This document shows, piece after piece, positions 38,802 through 48,123 of a stretch of 64,000 nt of DNA. Made by a program: the position numbers and the translations under genes. The notes beneath the pieces were generated by a model. The model was not told the DNA's origin and ran no database searches. It saw only the letters and a list, made by a program, of their open reading frames with translations. The stretch is from CAZLMG01 sp964560765 (lineage in GTDB: Bacteria; Bdellovibrionota_B; Oligoflexia; Oligoflexales; CAZLMG01). The stretch spans positions 124,001-188,000 of the forward strand of contig CAZLMG010000004.1 in assembly GCA_964560765.1 (NCBI GenBank), written 5' to 3'. Within the stretch, counting starts at the first letter, position 1. Each line of letters opens with the position of its first letter.

Positions 38802-39980
38802 ATGCGTCACTTATTCATAGCAACTGCGATGTCGGTCTTGGGGATCAGTTGTAACGAGCCTAACAATCCCCAGCCCCACGCTAGGGTCTCAAGTCACCCG
38901 GATCCCCGCTATCCAGCTGGAAAGCCACAACCGGTTCCACCAGAATCAGATGGACAGGATGCAACCCCTAGTCCGTCGTCGATTCCAGACATTGCTCAAG
39001 CAACAGAGATCGTGCGCCAGACGGTCGACAGCGTCTACTACACCCTAGCCGAAGGACATCAGATTCTGCTTGTCCCACGCTATGGCAGGCTCATACCTGC
39101 ACAAGCAAGCGAGACCCTGATCAGCATGCTTAGCCGGTCGATTAACGGAGGTTCACACTACAGCCTCAGCATGCGCGGTTCCCCTACCGTCGATCCTGCA
39201 ATCGTCGAGACGGCGCGTGCCGCCATTGCCCCGTATGGTTTTTCGATCAAACCGACCAACATCTTGTCTGCAGTAACTACATTTGTTCCCATCATAGACC
39301 CAACGGAGCGTATCGAATGCCACGACTCAACTGAGTCTGTTGCAACCTGCTCAATTACAAGCAATATGGGTGCGCGCACAATCTCGCCACTTGTCCAATC
39401 TGGCGAAATGCCACTTCGTCAAATACAAGGCTCCTGGAGTCTGAATTCGCTGGCACGATCGGACTGGAATACGCTGTTTGCTGGTCTGGTCACGGCAGGT
39501 GCCAAGTTTGAAACAAAATTTCGCGTTATAACCCAGATGATTGCAGGCACCGAAAGCAGCGCGATAGCCGTCGAAGTAAAACTGCAATGGACCGGCATAT
39601 TGCAAAAGCTAGACGCACTCATTCGATCTGCACCCGCAGGTGCTGTCTCCGAAAGCGAACTAGCCCGCGCACTTGCTAATTCCACACTGCTTCAAACGGC
39701 GTCCGGCGACGATATGACCGCCGATCAATTTCGCCAGATTTTGCGCGGTGCCCTTGCCCCCGTCCTGCAAGAAGTCCGGTTTGCCCAAGAGCCAGAAGTC
39801 GCCTACTTTACCTGGCACACCGACGCGGCAAGGTATGCGAACAACCGCAAGCCTGCTACGATAGTCTGGAAGTCCGGATCGGGGGCAAACATAACATACG
39901 TTATGGTGACCAAAGCACCTTGCGCCTTCCATCCCAGCGAGGTTCAGAATGCTCATACTTGTCAGATCCCTCATCAGTAG
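38802..39980 (+). CDS. Lipoprotein, tandem paralogue of the 37420 gene
   Basis: 392 aa. Start at ATG 38802 with GGAGAG upstream. Lipobox GISC near residue 17, then a Pro/Ser-rich linker of about 40 residues. LLVPRYGRLIP matches the family motif, and KFETKFRVITQMIAGTESSAIAVEVKL aligns with the beta-rich part of its paralogues. No known domain. Its last 32 bases overlap the next gene, so it is coupled to a multiheme cytochrome, the only functional hint: surface or periplasmic redox (inference). Confidence 0.7.
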   Translation: MRHLFIATAMSVLGISCNEPNNPQPHARVSSHPDPRYPAGKPQPVPPESDGQDATPSPSSIPDIAQATEIVRQTVDSVYYTLAEGHQILLVPRYGRLIPAQASETLISMLSRSINGGSHYSLSMRGSPTVDPAIVETARAAIAPYGFSIKPTNILSAVTTFVPIIDPTERIECHDSTESVATCSITSNMGARTISPLVQSGEMPLRQIQGSWSLNSLARSDWNTLFAGLVTAGAKFETKFRVITQMIAGTESSAIAVEVKLQWTGILQKLDALIRSAPAGAVSESELARALANSTLLQTASGDDMTADQFRQILRGALAPVLQEVRFAQEPEVAYFTWHTDAARYANNRKPATIVWKSGSGANITYVMVTKAPCAFHPSEVQNAHTCQIPHQ

Positions 39981-40529
39981 CTTGCTACTCTCAGCTTCGC
40001 TTTACGCTGACGCGCAGCGTATGGCTCAAGACCACTGCCAGAGCCCTCGGGCTCTGGCGGTGCTTTCTCAGTGCCACGGTTGTCACGGCCCCCAGCGATC
40101 GACTCCAGATCGCAAGTTCTCGGACGGAACCTCCCGCTGGAGCGACTATCAATGCTTTGGTTGCCACGAAGAGTTGAACGCAGTGTCAAAGCATTTTGTC
40201 AGCAAGGTCAAAGATCCCCGCATTCAATTGTTGCCCATCGATCATGAAACGTTCAGGCGAGTCGCGGCCGACCCCCTCGGGTATTTGCAGGCACCCGCTG
40301 GACTCGCATTCCACTGGCAGAATACTCCGCGCTTGGAACGAACCCGCGTGCTAGCACACTTGTTGCGACCAACACCCTCTGGGCGTCTTAGTTATCGAGA
40401 CGGCCTCATGCCAGCATTTCCCCAAGTTCAAAGCGCAGATTTGGAGTGCATCATCCAGGCCTATAGCCCCACGTCCACGTCCACGTCCACGTCCACGTCC
40501 ACGTCCACGTCCACGTCCACGTCCACGTC
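39949..40529 (+). CDS. Multiheme cytochrome c, N-terminal part before gap
   Basis: From ATG 39949 (GAGG six bases upstream). Signal peptide MLILVRSLISSLLLSASLYADA, then two CxxCH heme motifs: SQCHGCHGP and YQCFGCHEE. After about 150 mature residues the protein enters a Thr-Ser repeat encoded by the ACGTCC hexamer and runs into the gap. The part after the gap is in another frame only because the gap has an arbitrary length; both are almost certainly one gene. Heme attachment requires export, which the signal peptide provides. Confidence 0.8.
40471..40529. repeat. ACGTCC hexamer microsatellite, runs into assembly gap
   Basis: About ten perfect copies of ACGTCC, in frame, encoding alternating Thr and Ser. 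Perfect copies suggest recent expansion or slippage; the true length is hidden by the gap. Confidence 0.95.
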
Positions 40530-40629
40530 NNNNNNNNNNNNNNNNNNNNNNNNNNNNNNNNNNNNNNNNNNNNNNNNNNNNNNNNNNNNNNNNNNNNNNN
40601 NNNNNNNNNNNNNNNNNNNNNNNNNNNNN
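40530..40629. other. Assembly gap of exactly 100 N
   Basis: 100 consecutive N, the usual placeholder for a gap of unknown size. It begins inside the hexamer repeat, which explains the failure to assemble. Confidence 0.98.
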
Positions 40630-41272
40630 CGCCTCTGTTCTTGGGGCGAAAATCTGGGAAAATCAATGCGCCACCTGCCATGGCGAAAAGTCTGAGCAAG
40701 CGCGGCAAGCGGGATATATGGTTTTATTTAGTAGCACCTGGCTTTACGCCTATGCCAACGGCCAGGTGAAGCACCCCTTTCACATGGATCGAACCATGCC
40801 GATCATCGCCATCACCCAGTCCGATGCCGATAACATTTTTGCCTACCTTGGCGATCGCCTACAGCAACGTCAACAGCAGCTCGACGCCACGCTGAAGATG
40901 GCCCTCAAGGCGCCACCGATGGCAACAAAAACTCCACCCAATCCCCAAGCACTCACGTACATTTGGAAAAGCCTGATGCGCGATGGTAAATGCGTCCACT
41001 GCCACGCGGGAAAAACCGAGGCGGCAAGCCTGTTTCGAGCCAATGAGGTCGGTCTGATCGAATATGTATCAAAGAATGACCCTTGGGAGATTTGGCGCCG
41101 CCTGCAAACACGCGCTATAGAAGAAGAACATGGGCTGAATGCCACGAAAGCTGGCATGCCACTGGGGCAGGCACCACTGCCCGAGTCGCTGCGCGACTTG
41201 GTTGCCCGCTGGATCGCAAGTGGTTGTCTCCGGCCAACTGGTGAAATGAAGTGCGCAAAGATTGGGGAATAA
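40630..41272 (+). CDS. Multiheme cytochrome c, part after gap
   Basis: The frame is open from the first base after the gap to TAA 41272. It begins ASVLGAKIWENQCATCHGEK, a typical cytochrome c opening with a third heme motif, followed by a hydrophobic segment and TMPIIAITQSDADNIFAYL with an axial-methionine candidate. A fourth CxxCH is in KCVHCHAGKTE. The end, SLRDLVARWIASGC, is the usual C-terminal helix of a cytochrome c domain. Electron carrier in periplasm or at the surface; partner unknown. Confidence 0.8.
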
Positions 41273-41631
41273 CTGCATCTTTCCCCAGGGGGCCGGAGCA
41301 CCACCCCTCCCGAATGGACAAGATGTGCGCCCAAATGCACTTCGAGGATCACGCCAATGCCGACAGCGTGTTCGCACGACGATACCCCTCGCTGTTTGCG
41401 ACAACTCAAACGGCATCCAATCTTTTCGACACTGGCTCATGGTGCGCCAATCCGTTTTTAGAGGGATTTTTTCCGAAGACATCTTGCATAGGGTGTCATC
41501 AAGGTGCACCCATGATGCCATCCTTCGCTCCGCATCAGCGGCGAAAAAATTTTTCCTCCGATTTTGTATTCGCCTTTCTGCCACTGCGCGGCTCGATGTT
41601 GAAAGCAATTATCGAGGATCTTCGCAATTAA
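41251..41631 (+). CDS. Heme-motif ORF, probable frameshifted end of the cytochrome
   Basis: 126 aa from GTG 41251, overlapping the cytochrome by 22 bases in another frame. It has SCIGCHQGAP (CxxCH) and ends SSDFVFAFLPLRG, which resembles the C-terminal SDFSFLL signature of some cytochrome-like proteins. It has no signal peptide, so alone it could not receive heme. One extra G in the GGGG run at 41264-41267 would fuse it in frame with the preceding cytochrome. It may also be a short coupled gene (GGTGA upstream). Confidence 0.5.
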   Translation: MRKDWGITASFPRGPEHHPSRMDKMCAQMHFEDHANADSVFARRYPSLFATTQTASNLFDTGSWCANPFLEGFFPKTSCIGCHQGAPMMPSFAPHQRRKNFSSDFVFAFLPLRGSMLKAIIEDLRN

Positions 41632-41658
41632 GCATCTGCCTCGCTCCAGAACTGTGCT

Positions 41659-44289
41659 ATGGATAAGAGAACATCCTCGGAGCCCATTGTTTTGACCGTC
41701 GCCAAACATCCATTAATCTCTCTGCTTCCCGCTGCCGGCTCTTCGTCCACCGCACTTCTGGAAGCCTTTCTTGAATTCGTCGCGACCCAGAATTTGACGC
41801 TGTATCCAGCGCAAGAAGAGGCCGTGTTAGCCCTCTTTGAGGGGCATAACGTCATCCTGAATACGCCTACGGGATCAGGAAAGTCCCTCGTCGCCGTGGC
41901 CATGCACTTCGCTTCCATTGCGGCAGGACGTCGCTCCTATTACACCTGCCCGATCAAGGCGCTAGTCAATGAAAAATTCCTAGCCATGTGTCGGGATTTT
42001 GGCCCAGAGAATGTCGGCATGGTGACTGGCGATGCCAGCGTCAATGGTGCCGCTCCCATTATCTGTTGTACCGCCGAGATCCTCTCCAATATTGCCCTGC
42101 GCGAGGGGGAAAAAGCACTCGTTGATGATGTGATCATGGATGAGTTTCACTACTATTCCGATCGCGAGCGCGGCGTGGCTTGGCAAGTGCCGCTACTGAC
42201 GCTGCCGCAAGCTCGATTCATGTTGATGTCCGCCACTCTCGGTGACGTCTCGCAATTTGAAAAGGGGCTGACGGCACTCAATCAGCGCCCGACGACGGTC
42301 GTACGCTCATATGATCGTCCAGTCCCCCTCATCTTCTCTTATCGCGAAGATCCCCTACACCAGACCGTCCAAGAACTGGCAACGAGCGGCAAAGCCCCCG
42401 TGTATCTCGTGTCGTTTACCCAAAGGGAATGTGCCGATTCGGCGCAATCCCTGATGAGCGTCGATCTTTGCTCTCGCGAAGAAAAGCAGGCTATTTCCAG
42501 CTTTCTGGTCGATCTCGGCATCAAGTTCGCCAGCCCCTACGGCAAGGAACTGTTACGAACTCTAAAGCACGGCATCGGCATCCACCATGCCGGCCTTCTG
42601 CCCAAGTACCGGTATGCGGTTGAACGCCTTGCGCAAAATGGCCTACTGAAGGTTATTTGCGGCACTGACACACTAGGCGTCGGCGTCAACGTCCCCATTC
42701 GGACGGTACTATTTTCAAAACTGTGTAAATTTGATGGTGAGAAAACGACCCTGCTCTCGGTTCGAGACTTTCACCAGATTGCCGGCCGCGCCGGCCGCAA
42801 AGGGTTCGACGTCGAGGGCCTCGTCGTCGCGCAAGCCCCCGAGCACGTGATCGAGAATATGCGCCTTGAGGCCAAGGCTGGCGGCGATGCAAAAAAGTTG
42901 CGCAAGATCACGCGTAAGAAGCCGCCCGAACGCGGCTTCGTCATGTGGAGCAAAGAAACGTTTGAAAAGCTGATTGCCTCCGAGCCCGAGCCCCTGCAAT
43001 CGCGATTCAGTATCAGCCACGGCATGATTCTCAATGTGCTGTCGCGCGATGGCGATGGCTGCGGTGCCATGCGGCAGCTGATTCGCGACAATCATGAATC
43101 AGCCATCCAAAAGGATCGGCAGCGTTCGCGGGCATTTAAGCTCTTTCGATCGCTGATAGATCGTCGGATCATCGAGTTTGTTGAAAAGCACGGGCAAAGG
43201 CGTAAGGCCTTGCGGGTTAACGTCGACCTGCAAGAGGATTTCTCCATTCACCACGCGATGGCTCTGTATCTCATGGATACGGTCAACAAATTGGATCCCT
43301 ACACGGATTCGTATGCGCTGGACGTGCTGACCCTGGCCGAGGCGATCGTTGAAAATCCGGAAAACATTTTGCGGCGGCAGCTCGATATCATCAAGCGCGA
43401 TAAAGTGAACGCCATGAAGGCCGAAGGCATTCCCTATGACGAGAGAATGGCCGAGCTTGAAGACCTTGAATACCCAAAGCCGAATCGCGATTTCATTTAC
43501 GCGACTTTCAACGAGTTCGTAGCCAATCATCCCTGGATCGGTCAGGAGAACGTTCGACCGAAATCGGTGGCTCGCGATATGTATGAGCAATGTATGACTT
43601 TTGCTGAATACGTACGTGAATATGACCTGCAACGCTCAGAAGGTTTGCTGCTGCGTTATGTTTCCGAAGTATACAAGGTCCTCACGCAAACCGTCCCGGA
43701 GCAAGCCAAGGACGGAGAATTTCAGGAAATCATCGAATACTTTGGCGTCATGGTGCGGCAAGTGGACTCGACTCTATTGGACGAATGGGAAAAGTTAAAG
43801 CATCCAGATGGTGCCACGGCTGCCCAATCCGCAGCCGATGCCGCCGCCCTCGCCGCAGAGTTGGGGCGCATGGGTGATACGGATATCACGCGCAACCGCC
43901 GCGAGTTTTTTGCCGCCATCCGCAACGAGGCCTTTCAATACGTCAAAGCACTGGCTGGCCGACGAATTTCTTGGATCTGCGAGGCTGCACGCGATGTTGA
44001 CACCGGCACAATGTGGAACGAGGCGGCTGTGAAGCAAACTCTGGATACCTATGCTCAAGAGCACCAAGGGCCGTTAACGGATCGCCAGGCGCGTGGACCC
44101 ACACACTTTGTCATCAATAGTAACGATGCGCAAAACCTGGTCGTATATCAGACGCTGCTAGATGCGGATGGGCACAATGACTGGGGATTGGTATTTCATG
44201 TGGATGTGACTGCCTCCCGTGAGGCAGGCGTTGTGCGGCTGAGGCTGGCATCCATTGGGCCTATTGACTCCACCTGGGCCGGCCCCTAG
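41659..44289 (+). CDS. Superfamily 2 DEAD/DEAH-type helicase (DUF3516)
   Basis: 876 aa cytoplasmic ATP-dependent RNA/DNA helicase. Motif [13 protein letters not shown], Ia [10 protein letters not shown], motif [11 protein letters not shown] (DEFH), motif III MSATLGD, motif [13 protein letters not shown] and motif [13 protein letters not shown] are intact. The C-terminal half is the DUF3516 region. Ski2/Mtr4-like helicases of this type act on structured RNA, but the bacterial substrate is not known. The start has no clear ribosome binding site. Followed by 272 bases with no visible gene. Confidence 0.9.
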   Translation: MDKRTSSEPIVLTVAKHPLISLLPAAGSSSTALLEAFLEFVATQNLTLYPAQEEAVLALFEGHNVILNTPTGSGKSLVAVAMHFASIAAGRRSYYTCPIKALVNEKFLAMCRDFGPENVGMVTGDASVNGAAPIICCTAEILSNIALREGEKALVDDVIMDEFHYYSDRERGVAWQVPLLTLPQARFMLMSATLGDVSQFEKGLTALNQRPTTVVRSYDRPVPLIFSYREDPLHQTVQELATSGKAPVYLVSFTQRECADSAQSLMSVDLCSREEKQAISSFLVDLGIKFASPYGKELLRTLKHGIGIHHAGLLPKYRYAVERLAQNGLLKVICGTDTLGVGVNVPIRTVLFSKLCKFDGEKTTLLSVRDFHQIAGRAGRKGFDVEGLVVAQAPEHVIENMRLEAKAGGDAKKLRKITRKKPPERGFVMWSKETFEKLIASEPEPLQSRFSISHGMILNVLSRDGDGCGAMRQLIRDNHESAIQKDRQRSRAFKLFRSLIDRRIIEFVEKHGQRRKALRVNVDLQEDFSIHHAMALYLMDTVNKLDPYTDSYALDVLTLAEAIVENPENILRRQLDIIKRDKVNAMKAEGIPYDERMAELEDLEYPKPNRDFIYATFNEFVANHPWIGQENVRPKSVARDMYEQCMTFAEYVREYDLQRSEGLLLRYVSEVYKVLTQTVPEQAKDGEFQEIIEYFGVMVRQVDSTLLDEWEKLKHPDGATAAQSAADAAALAAELGRMGDTDITRNRREFFAAIRNEAFQYVKALAGRRISWICEAARDVDTGTMWNEAAVKQTLDTYAQEHQGPLTDRQARGPTHFVINSNDAQNLVVYQTLLDADGHNDWGLVFHVDVTASREAGVVRLRLASIGPIDSTWAGP

Positions 44290-44561
44290 TGCCGCCTGTA
44301 GATCTGCATCAATCGCTGCGACGATGGACTTAAAAAATAACAAAGTAACAGTGATTACATATGGTTAATAAAAATCCACCGTCCTGCTCCGATTGCCCTG
44401 TGTGGCCCCTACACAGTCGCTAGCCGCGTTCTGAAATTCGCTTGCTGCCCCTGCTCCATCCGAACCCCTCAGCATCGCAAGACAATTTCTTGACTGACAT
44501 TCATCTGCTGGCACGCAACCGCAGAGAGCTGTTCTGGCCCATTCCTTGAACGTACAAACGC

Positions 44562-45086
44562 ATGACAACCAAATTCGAGTCGTTTATGCAATTCGGGAAA
44601 GATAATGCAGGAATGTCGCTGGTAAGCGTCACGATGGCCATGGCATTGGCCGGCATCACGACGACACTCCTGTTCAGTTTCCTTGGTAATAATCTGCGGG
44701 TAGCACATTATCGCGCCATCCGCGCTGACTACGAACTAGCCCGCCAGACCATTCGCTCACGAATTGACTGCAGTCAAACAATTGCAACGCGCCCATCGGC
44801 CTGTGAATCAGGCGGATATGTTTCTGCAAAAGATAACTTGGGCAACATCTTCATCAGCGACAATATATCCAGCCCGCAAAACTGGTTAGGCGCCTATCAT
44901 ATACGTATCAGTTGCATCGACTATCCCGTGGGCAGTCCAACAGAGAAAGCTCTCATTGTCGAAGCTCGCGCCGAGACAGAGCCGGGATCAAACCAACCCA
45001 TACAGAATCCGTTAAAGCGCGGAGAGCCGATGCCATGGACAGAGCTCTTCGCCGTACCACTCTGTCGACTTTCCCTGAACCCGTGA
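44562..45086 (+). CDS. Prepilin-like protein
   Basis: 174 aa. After a short charged leader (ending FGKDNAG) comes MSLVSVTMAMALAGITTTLLFSFLGN, the N-terminal helix of type IV pilin-like proteins; the cleavage site would be G|M. Residue +5 is Ser instead of the usual Glu, which is seen mainly in minor pilins. The segment RSRIDCSQTIATRPSAC matches RQKIDCAATVQAPAC in the next gene. The start is uncertain (44562 or 44586). Ten bases separate it from the RCC1 fusion. Likely a minor pilin in a type IV pilus or type II secretion machine encoded elsewhere. Confidence 0.7.
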   Translation: MTTKFESFMQFGKDNAGMSLVSVTMAMALAGITTTLLFSFLGNNLRVAHYRAIRADYELARQTIRSRIDCSQTIATRPSACESGGYVSAKDNLGNIFISDNISSPQNWLGAYHIRISCIDYPVGSPTEKALIVEARAETEPGSNQPIQNPLKRGEPMPWTELFAVPLCRLSLNP

Positions 45087-45096
45087 TGAGGACTCA

Positions 45097-46755
45097 ATGC
45101 ACAAAGCCAGCTCAGCAAAAGCGTCACGACAGCACGCACAGCAGGGGATAGGCCTTCTCAGCGTGGTCATTAGCATGGCACTCTTTGCCGTCTTGATCGC
45201 ATTGGTGAGCGAAATACAGTTATCAGCTCGCATCGTCACCGAAACCACCGAACATATCGGCGCCATTCGCGATGTCGGGCAATACCTGCGGCAAAAAATC
45301 GATTGTGCTGCCACCGTCCAGGCACCGGCGTGCGCCAGTCAACCGTACGCCGTTGTCGAAGCCAAGAGGTGCGGCGGTGGGATTCTGTTGACGAGCTCTC
45401 CTCCCTACACGCAGATCGCCAAAAAATTGGTACGTACGACCTGCGGCACTAGCATCGGCACCCAGCAATTGCTGGTGGAATATGAAGCCCGCCTTGCCAA
45501 TGGAAGCACGGAGTGGCGCCCCATGAATCGCGGCATTCCCATGATGTGTTCGGCGCCACCAGTCAGCACAGAAATTCTTGTCACTGGGGCTGCCTACGGC
45601 AGTACCTGCGGCATCTCTGCGGGTACTGTCTACTGCTGGGGTGGCAACTACATCGGCGTGCTTGGAACGACTCACGTCAACATCATCCCCAATGGCCAGG
45701 GCCCGACCAACGATCGCGTGACGGGCTGTCCACTGCCACTGGAAGTTCCACTACCGGCACCAGCCATCAAGGTTAGTATGGGCGGCTCGCGCGCCTGTGC
45801 CATTCTGGATAATGGCGAGATGTGGTGCTGGGGCAACAATTATCGCAATGCACTGGGGAATCTTAGTCAGGGCATCCCAACTCAGTTCGGATACTACTCC
45901 TCATCTCCCGTCAAAGTGGAGGGGCTAGGCGGAGCTGCAACAGAAATGGCTGTCGGCGACATCCATACCTGTGCCGTCGTCAACGGTGCAGCGAAATGCT
46001 GGGGGGGATCTGATTACGGGCAACTCGGCAACGGTTCCCTCTACAGTGCATCCACGCCCCAGCAAGTGACGGGCCTGACCTCCGGGGTCACCAAGATAGC
46101 CGCCTCGGTCACGCATACCTGTGCTGTCGTCAATGGCGGGGTTCGCTGCTGGGGCAGCAACTCTTATTACGAACTGGGTACGGGAACAGCCTCGGAGATG
46201 TCGACCACACCCGTGGCACCAGTCGGGCTCGAATTAAACGCCCAGGTCACGGATATAGCCATTGGCTATGGTTATTCGTGCGCCATTGTCCATGGTGGCG
46301 TCAAGTGTTGGGGCCGAAATGGGATCGGACAAGCAGGCCAGCCCTCTACTGTGACAGATCAGCCAACGCCGGCTTGGGTCAGCTCGCTCGAAGCTGCCAG
46401 CGGCGTCACGGCTATCGGCGCCAATCAGAGCACCTTCACTTGCGCGCTCGTCCAGAGTGGCATTAAATGCTGGGGGCGAAACGCCAACGGCGTCATCGGC
46501 AACCTCAGCTATGGCAGCAACTTCTACTCGCCGATGCCCATTCCCAATCTGATGACGGATACGACCAGCCTTACCGTTGGAGCTGGGCATGCTTGCGCTG
46601 TGAAATTAGGGAAATCTTACTGCTGGGGCTACAACGGAATGGGAGAGCTCGGCAATGGCGTCACAGGCTACAACGCCTCGCGCTCGGCGTTCAATCCACA
46701 GCCCGTCAGTAGCTCCTGCGGAAGTCAGACACCGGTCGCCTCGTCGTGCGAGTGA
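45097..46755 (+). CDS. Prepilin-like N-terminus fused to a seven-repeat RCC1 propeller
   Basis: 552 aa, GATGAGG upstream. QQGIGLLSVVISMALFAVLIAL is a prepilin-like helix with G|I cleavage site and again Ser at +5. The next ~120 residues match the pilin-like body of the previous protein (IDCAATVQ). From about residue 160 there are seven repeats of the RCC1/BIP kind, each with a C-A-x-x-x-x-G-x-x-x-C-W-G core (for example RACAILDNGEMWCWG, HTCAVVNGAAKCWG, HACAVKLGKSYCWG). Seven repeats would close one propeller. This would place a binding or adhesive head on a pilus-type fibre (inference). Confidence 0.8.
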   Translation: MHKASSAKASRQHAQQGIGLLSVVISMALFAVLIALVSEIQLSARIVTETTEHIGAIRDVGQYLRQKIDCAATVQAPACASQPYAVVEAKRCGGGILLTSSPPYTQIAKKLVRTTCGTSIGTQQLLVEYEARLANGSTEWRPMNRGIPMMCSAPPVSTEILVTGAAYGSTCGISAGTVYCWGGNYIGVLGTTHVNIIPNGQGPTNDRVTGCPLPLEVPLPAPAIKVSMGGSRACAILDNGEMWCWGNNYRNALGNLSQGIPTQFGYYSSSPVKVEGLGGAATEMAVGDIHTCAVVNGAAKCWGGSDYGQLGNGSLYSASTPQQVTGLTSGVTKIAASVTHTCAVVNGGVRCWGSNSYYELGTGTASEMSTTPVAPVGLELNAQVTDIAIGYGYSCAIVHGGVKCWGRNGIGQAGQPSTVTDQPTPAWVSSLEAASGVTAIGANQSTFTCALVQSGIKCWGRNANGVIGNLSYGSNFYSPMPIPNLMTDTTSLTVGAGHACAVKLGKSYCWGYNGMGELGNGVTGYNASRSAFNPQPVSSSCGSQTPVASSCE

Positions 46756-46762
46756 ACGCGGC

Positions 46763-47155
46763 TTACGGATCTAAGCGGTAGGACTCTGCCACCTCGGTAA
46801 ACCACACCATGCGCCCAAAGGACTTGCGGCAGCTTTCCTCGTTGTCTGCATCAAACATCACAAAGTGAGCTCGGTCGTGCGGCACACACAATTTCTGCCC
46901 CTCGTCCTCCCAAACCCGGGGACCGTTCAGCTCAAGGCAGCGAATGAAGGGTCCCAAAAATGGCTTGCACTCGCCGTTGTTGACGATGGTGTAGCCCTTG
47001 GTCATCAATCTGCCATCATCGTCAGGCGTACCGAGGTAGCAGTAGACAGTTGTATTCGCTCGGTTACAGACTTTGACTTCTGCTATCGCAGTGCCCGTCG
47101 CCAACGTAGTCAACGCAATAGCGTTCATAATTCCCAAGATGCTCGCGCGATTCAT
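46763..47155 (-). CDS. Small secreted protein, DUF1036-like
   Basis: 130 aa from ATG 47155 (AGGAG seven bases upstream). Signal peptide ending near TGTAIA. VKVCNRANTTVYCYLG, then YTIVNNGECKPFLGP, resemble DUF1036 proteins, which share a cysteine-containing beta fold and are periplasmic. Function unknown in the family. Convergent with the RCC1 fusion gene and divergent from the next lone exported-protein gene. Confidence 0.65.
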   Translation of the reverse strand: MNRASILGIMNAIALTTLATGTAIAEVKVCNRANTTVYCYLGTPDDDGRLMTKGYTIVNNGECKPFLGPFIRCLELNGPRVWEDEGQKLCVPHDRAHFVMFDADNEESCRKSFGRMVWFTEVAESYRLDP

Positions 47156-47311
47156 GCTGATTCTCCTAGGTGATTCATGCAGCATGCATATGAATCGGCA
47201 GGCGCACTGTCAACACGACATCATCGAGTCCTCGATCGACGCCGCAATTAACCGGTGGTTCGCCAGCCACCGACAACCGCCAGCAGTTATCGTCGTAACC
47301 GAAACAATGTG

Positions 47312-47327
47312 TGGAACCGAAATTGCA
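47312..47327 (+). promoter_or_regulatory. Predicted sigma-54 promoter
   Basis: TGGAACCGAAATTGCA has TGG at -24, a perfect TTGCA at -12 and exact spacing. Predicted start near 47339, 40 bases before ATG 47379. Confidence 0.6.
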
Positions 47328-47378
47328 CTTGCCCTGGCCGCTCTCGCTGAGAGGATTTCAAACCAAGGAGACAAGACC

Positions 47379-48047
47379 ATGCTTAGACCAATTCTGGCAC
47401 CGATTTTTCTGCTTTCAACCGTTCTGACTGGATCCGCGGGTGCGTCGGCAGTTGATGCTGCTGCTCGCGCCTATTTTTCAGAACATTTAGTAGGCAAGCG
47501 TTTTGCCTTAGAAAAGAGCGGCATCATGGCCGATGGAAAAATTTCCTACGATTTCAAGAGGACACGATCCTATTCTCCTATTGAAGTGACCGACGATGGG
47601 TTTCGCTATCGATTTTCATGGCAGATCGAGCAAACCAATTTCGATTTCGTCGATGGACAACGAATCGGCGATGGCTTCGTCAAAGATCGTCTCGGCGTTT
47701 CTGAATGCAACGTCATGAATTCAAAGGCAGTACCCGGAGTGATGTTTGGATTTTGCCGAGTGCTTTTCAATACGCTTGTCGACAGCAATGCGTCTGTGAC
47801 TCGGTTGCGCATTGCTATTACCGAAGACGGCCTGCAAACCACGGAAATGAGCATGGGCGACTGCTTTGCCAGCGGTGATACCTACTTTCTCTGCGAGAGC
47901 GAGAATAAATCAACATACGCGCCTGATGCGGATGGCAAGATTTCGATTACGGAAGCATGGCAAAGCTTCAAGCTTGATCCCGAGACGTTGCAAAGAGTAC
48001 CCGGCGAGCCAGACTCAGCAGCTACCGATGTCAACATCCAGCTCTAG
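47379..48047 (+). CDS. Unknown exported protein
   Basis: 222 aa from ATG 47379, preceded by AAGGAG; the long upstream frame is not protein-like. Signal peptide ends near GSAGASA. The mature part is beta-rich (ISYDFKRTRSYSPIEV, FRYRFSWQIEQTNFDFV) with cysteines SECNV, GFCRV, GDCFAS, FLCES likely paired. No family recognised. A lone gene behind a sigma-54-like promoter, so possibly co-regulated with the lipoprotein clusters. Confidence 0.72.
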   Translation: MLRPILAPIFLLSTVLTGSAGASAVDAAARAYFSEHLVGKRFALEKSGIMADGKISYDFKRTRSYSPIEVTDDGFRYRFSWQIEQTNFDFVDGQRIGDGFVKDRLGVSECNVMNSKAVPGVMFGFCRVLFNTLVDSNASVTRLRIAITEDGLQTTEMSMGDCFASGDTYFLCESENKSTYAPDADGKISITEAWQSFKLDPETLQRVPGEPDSAATDVNIQL

Positions 48048-48092
48048 CATATGGCGTGTCTAGGTAAGAGTGCTTGTGTGAATTTGGAGTCA

Positions 48093-48114
48093 GCTGTCGC
48101 GTCCGCGCGACAGC
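48093..48114. terminator. Hairpin between convergent genes
   Basis: GCTGTCGCG-TCCG-CGCGACAGC, a perfect 9-bp stem between the stops at 48047 and 48124. No T-run, but the position fits a bidirectional terminator. Confidence 0.6.
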
Positions 48115-48123
48115 ATCGAGCTG

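Noticed and set aside
44511..44526. TGGCACG upstream of the prepilin genes as a sigma-54 promoter
   Set aside because: The GC of the -12 box comes one base too early (N9 instead of N10), a spacing that normally abolishes RpoN use.
44290..44561. tRNA or small RNA after the helicase gene
   Set aside because: No cloverleaf, no terminator hairpin and no conserved RNA motif could be seen in these 272 bases.
47073..47378. Long N-terminal extension of the 47379 gene
   Set aside because: No ribosome binding site, and the sequence overlaps the divergent gene start and a promoter; a clear signal peptide with AAGGAG begins at 47379.
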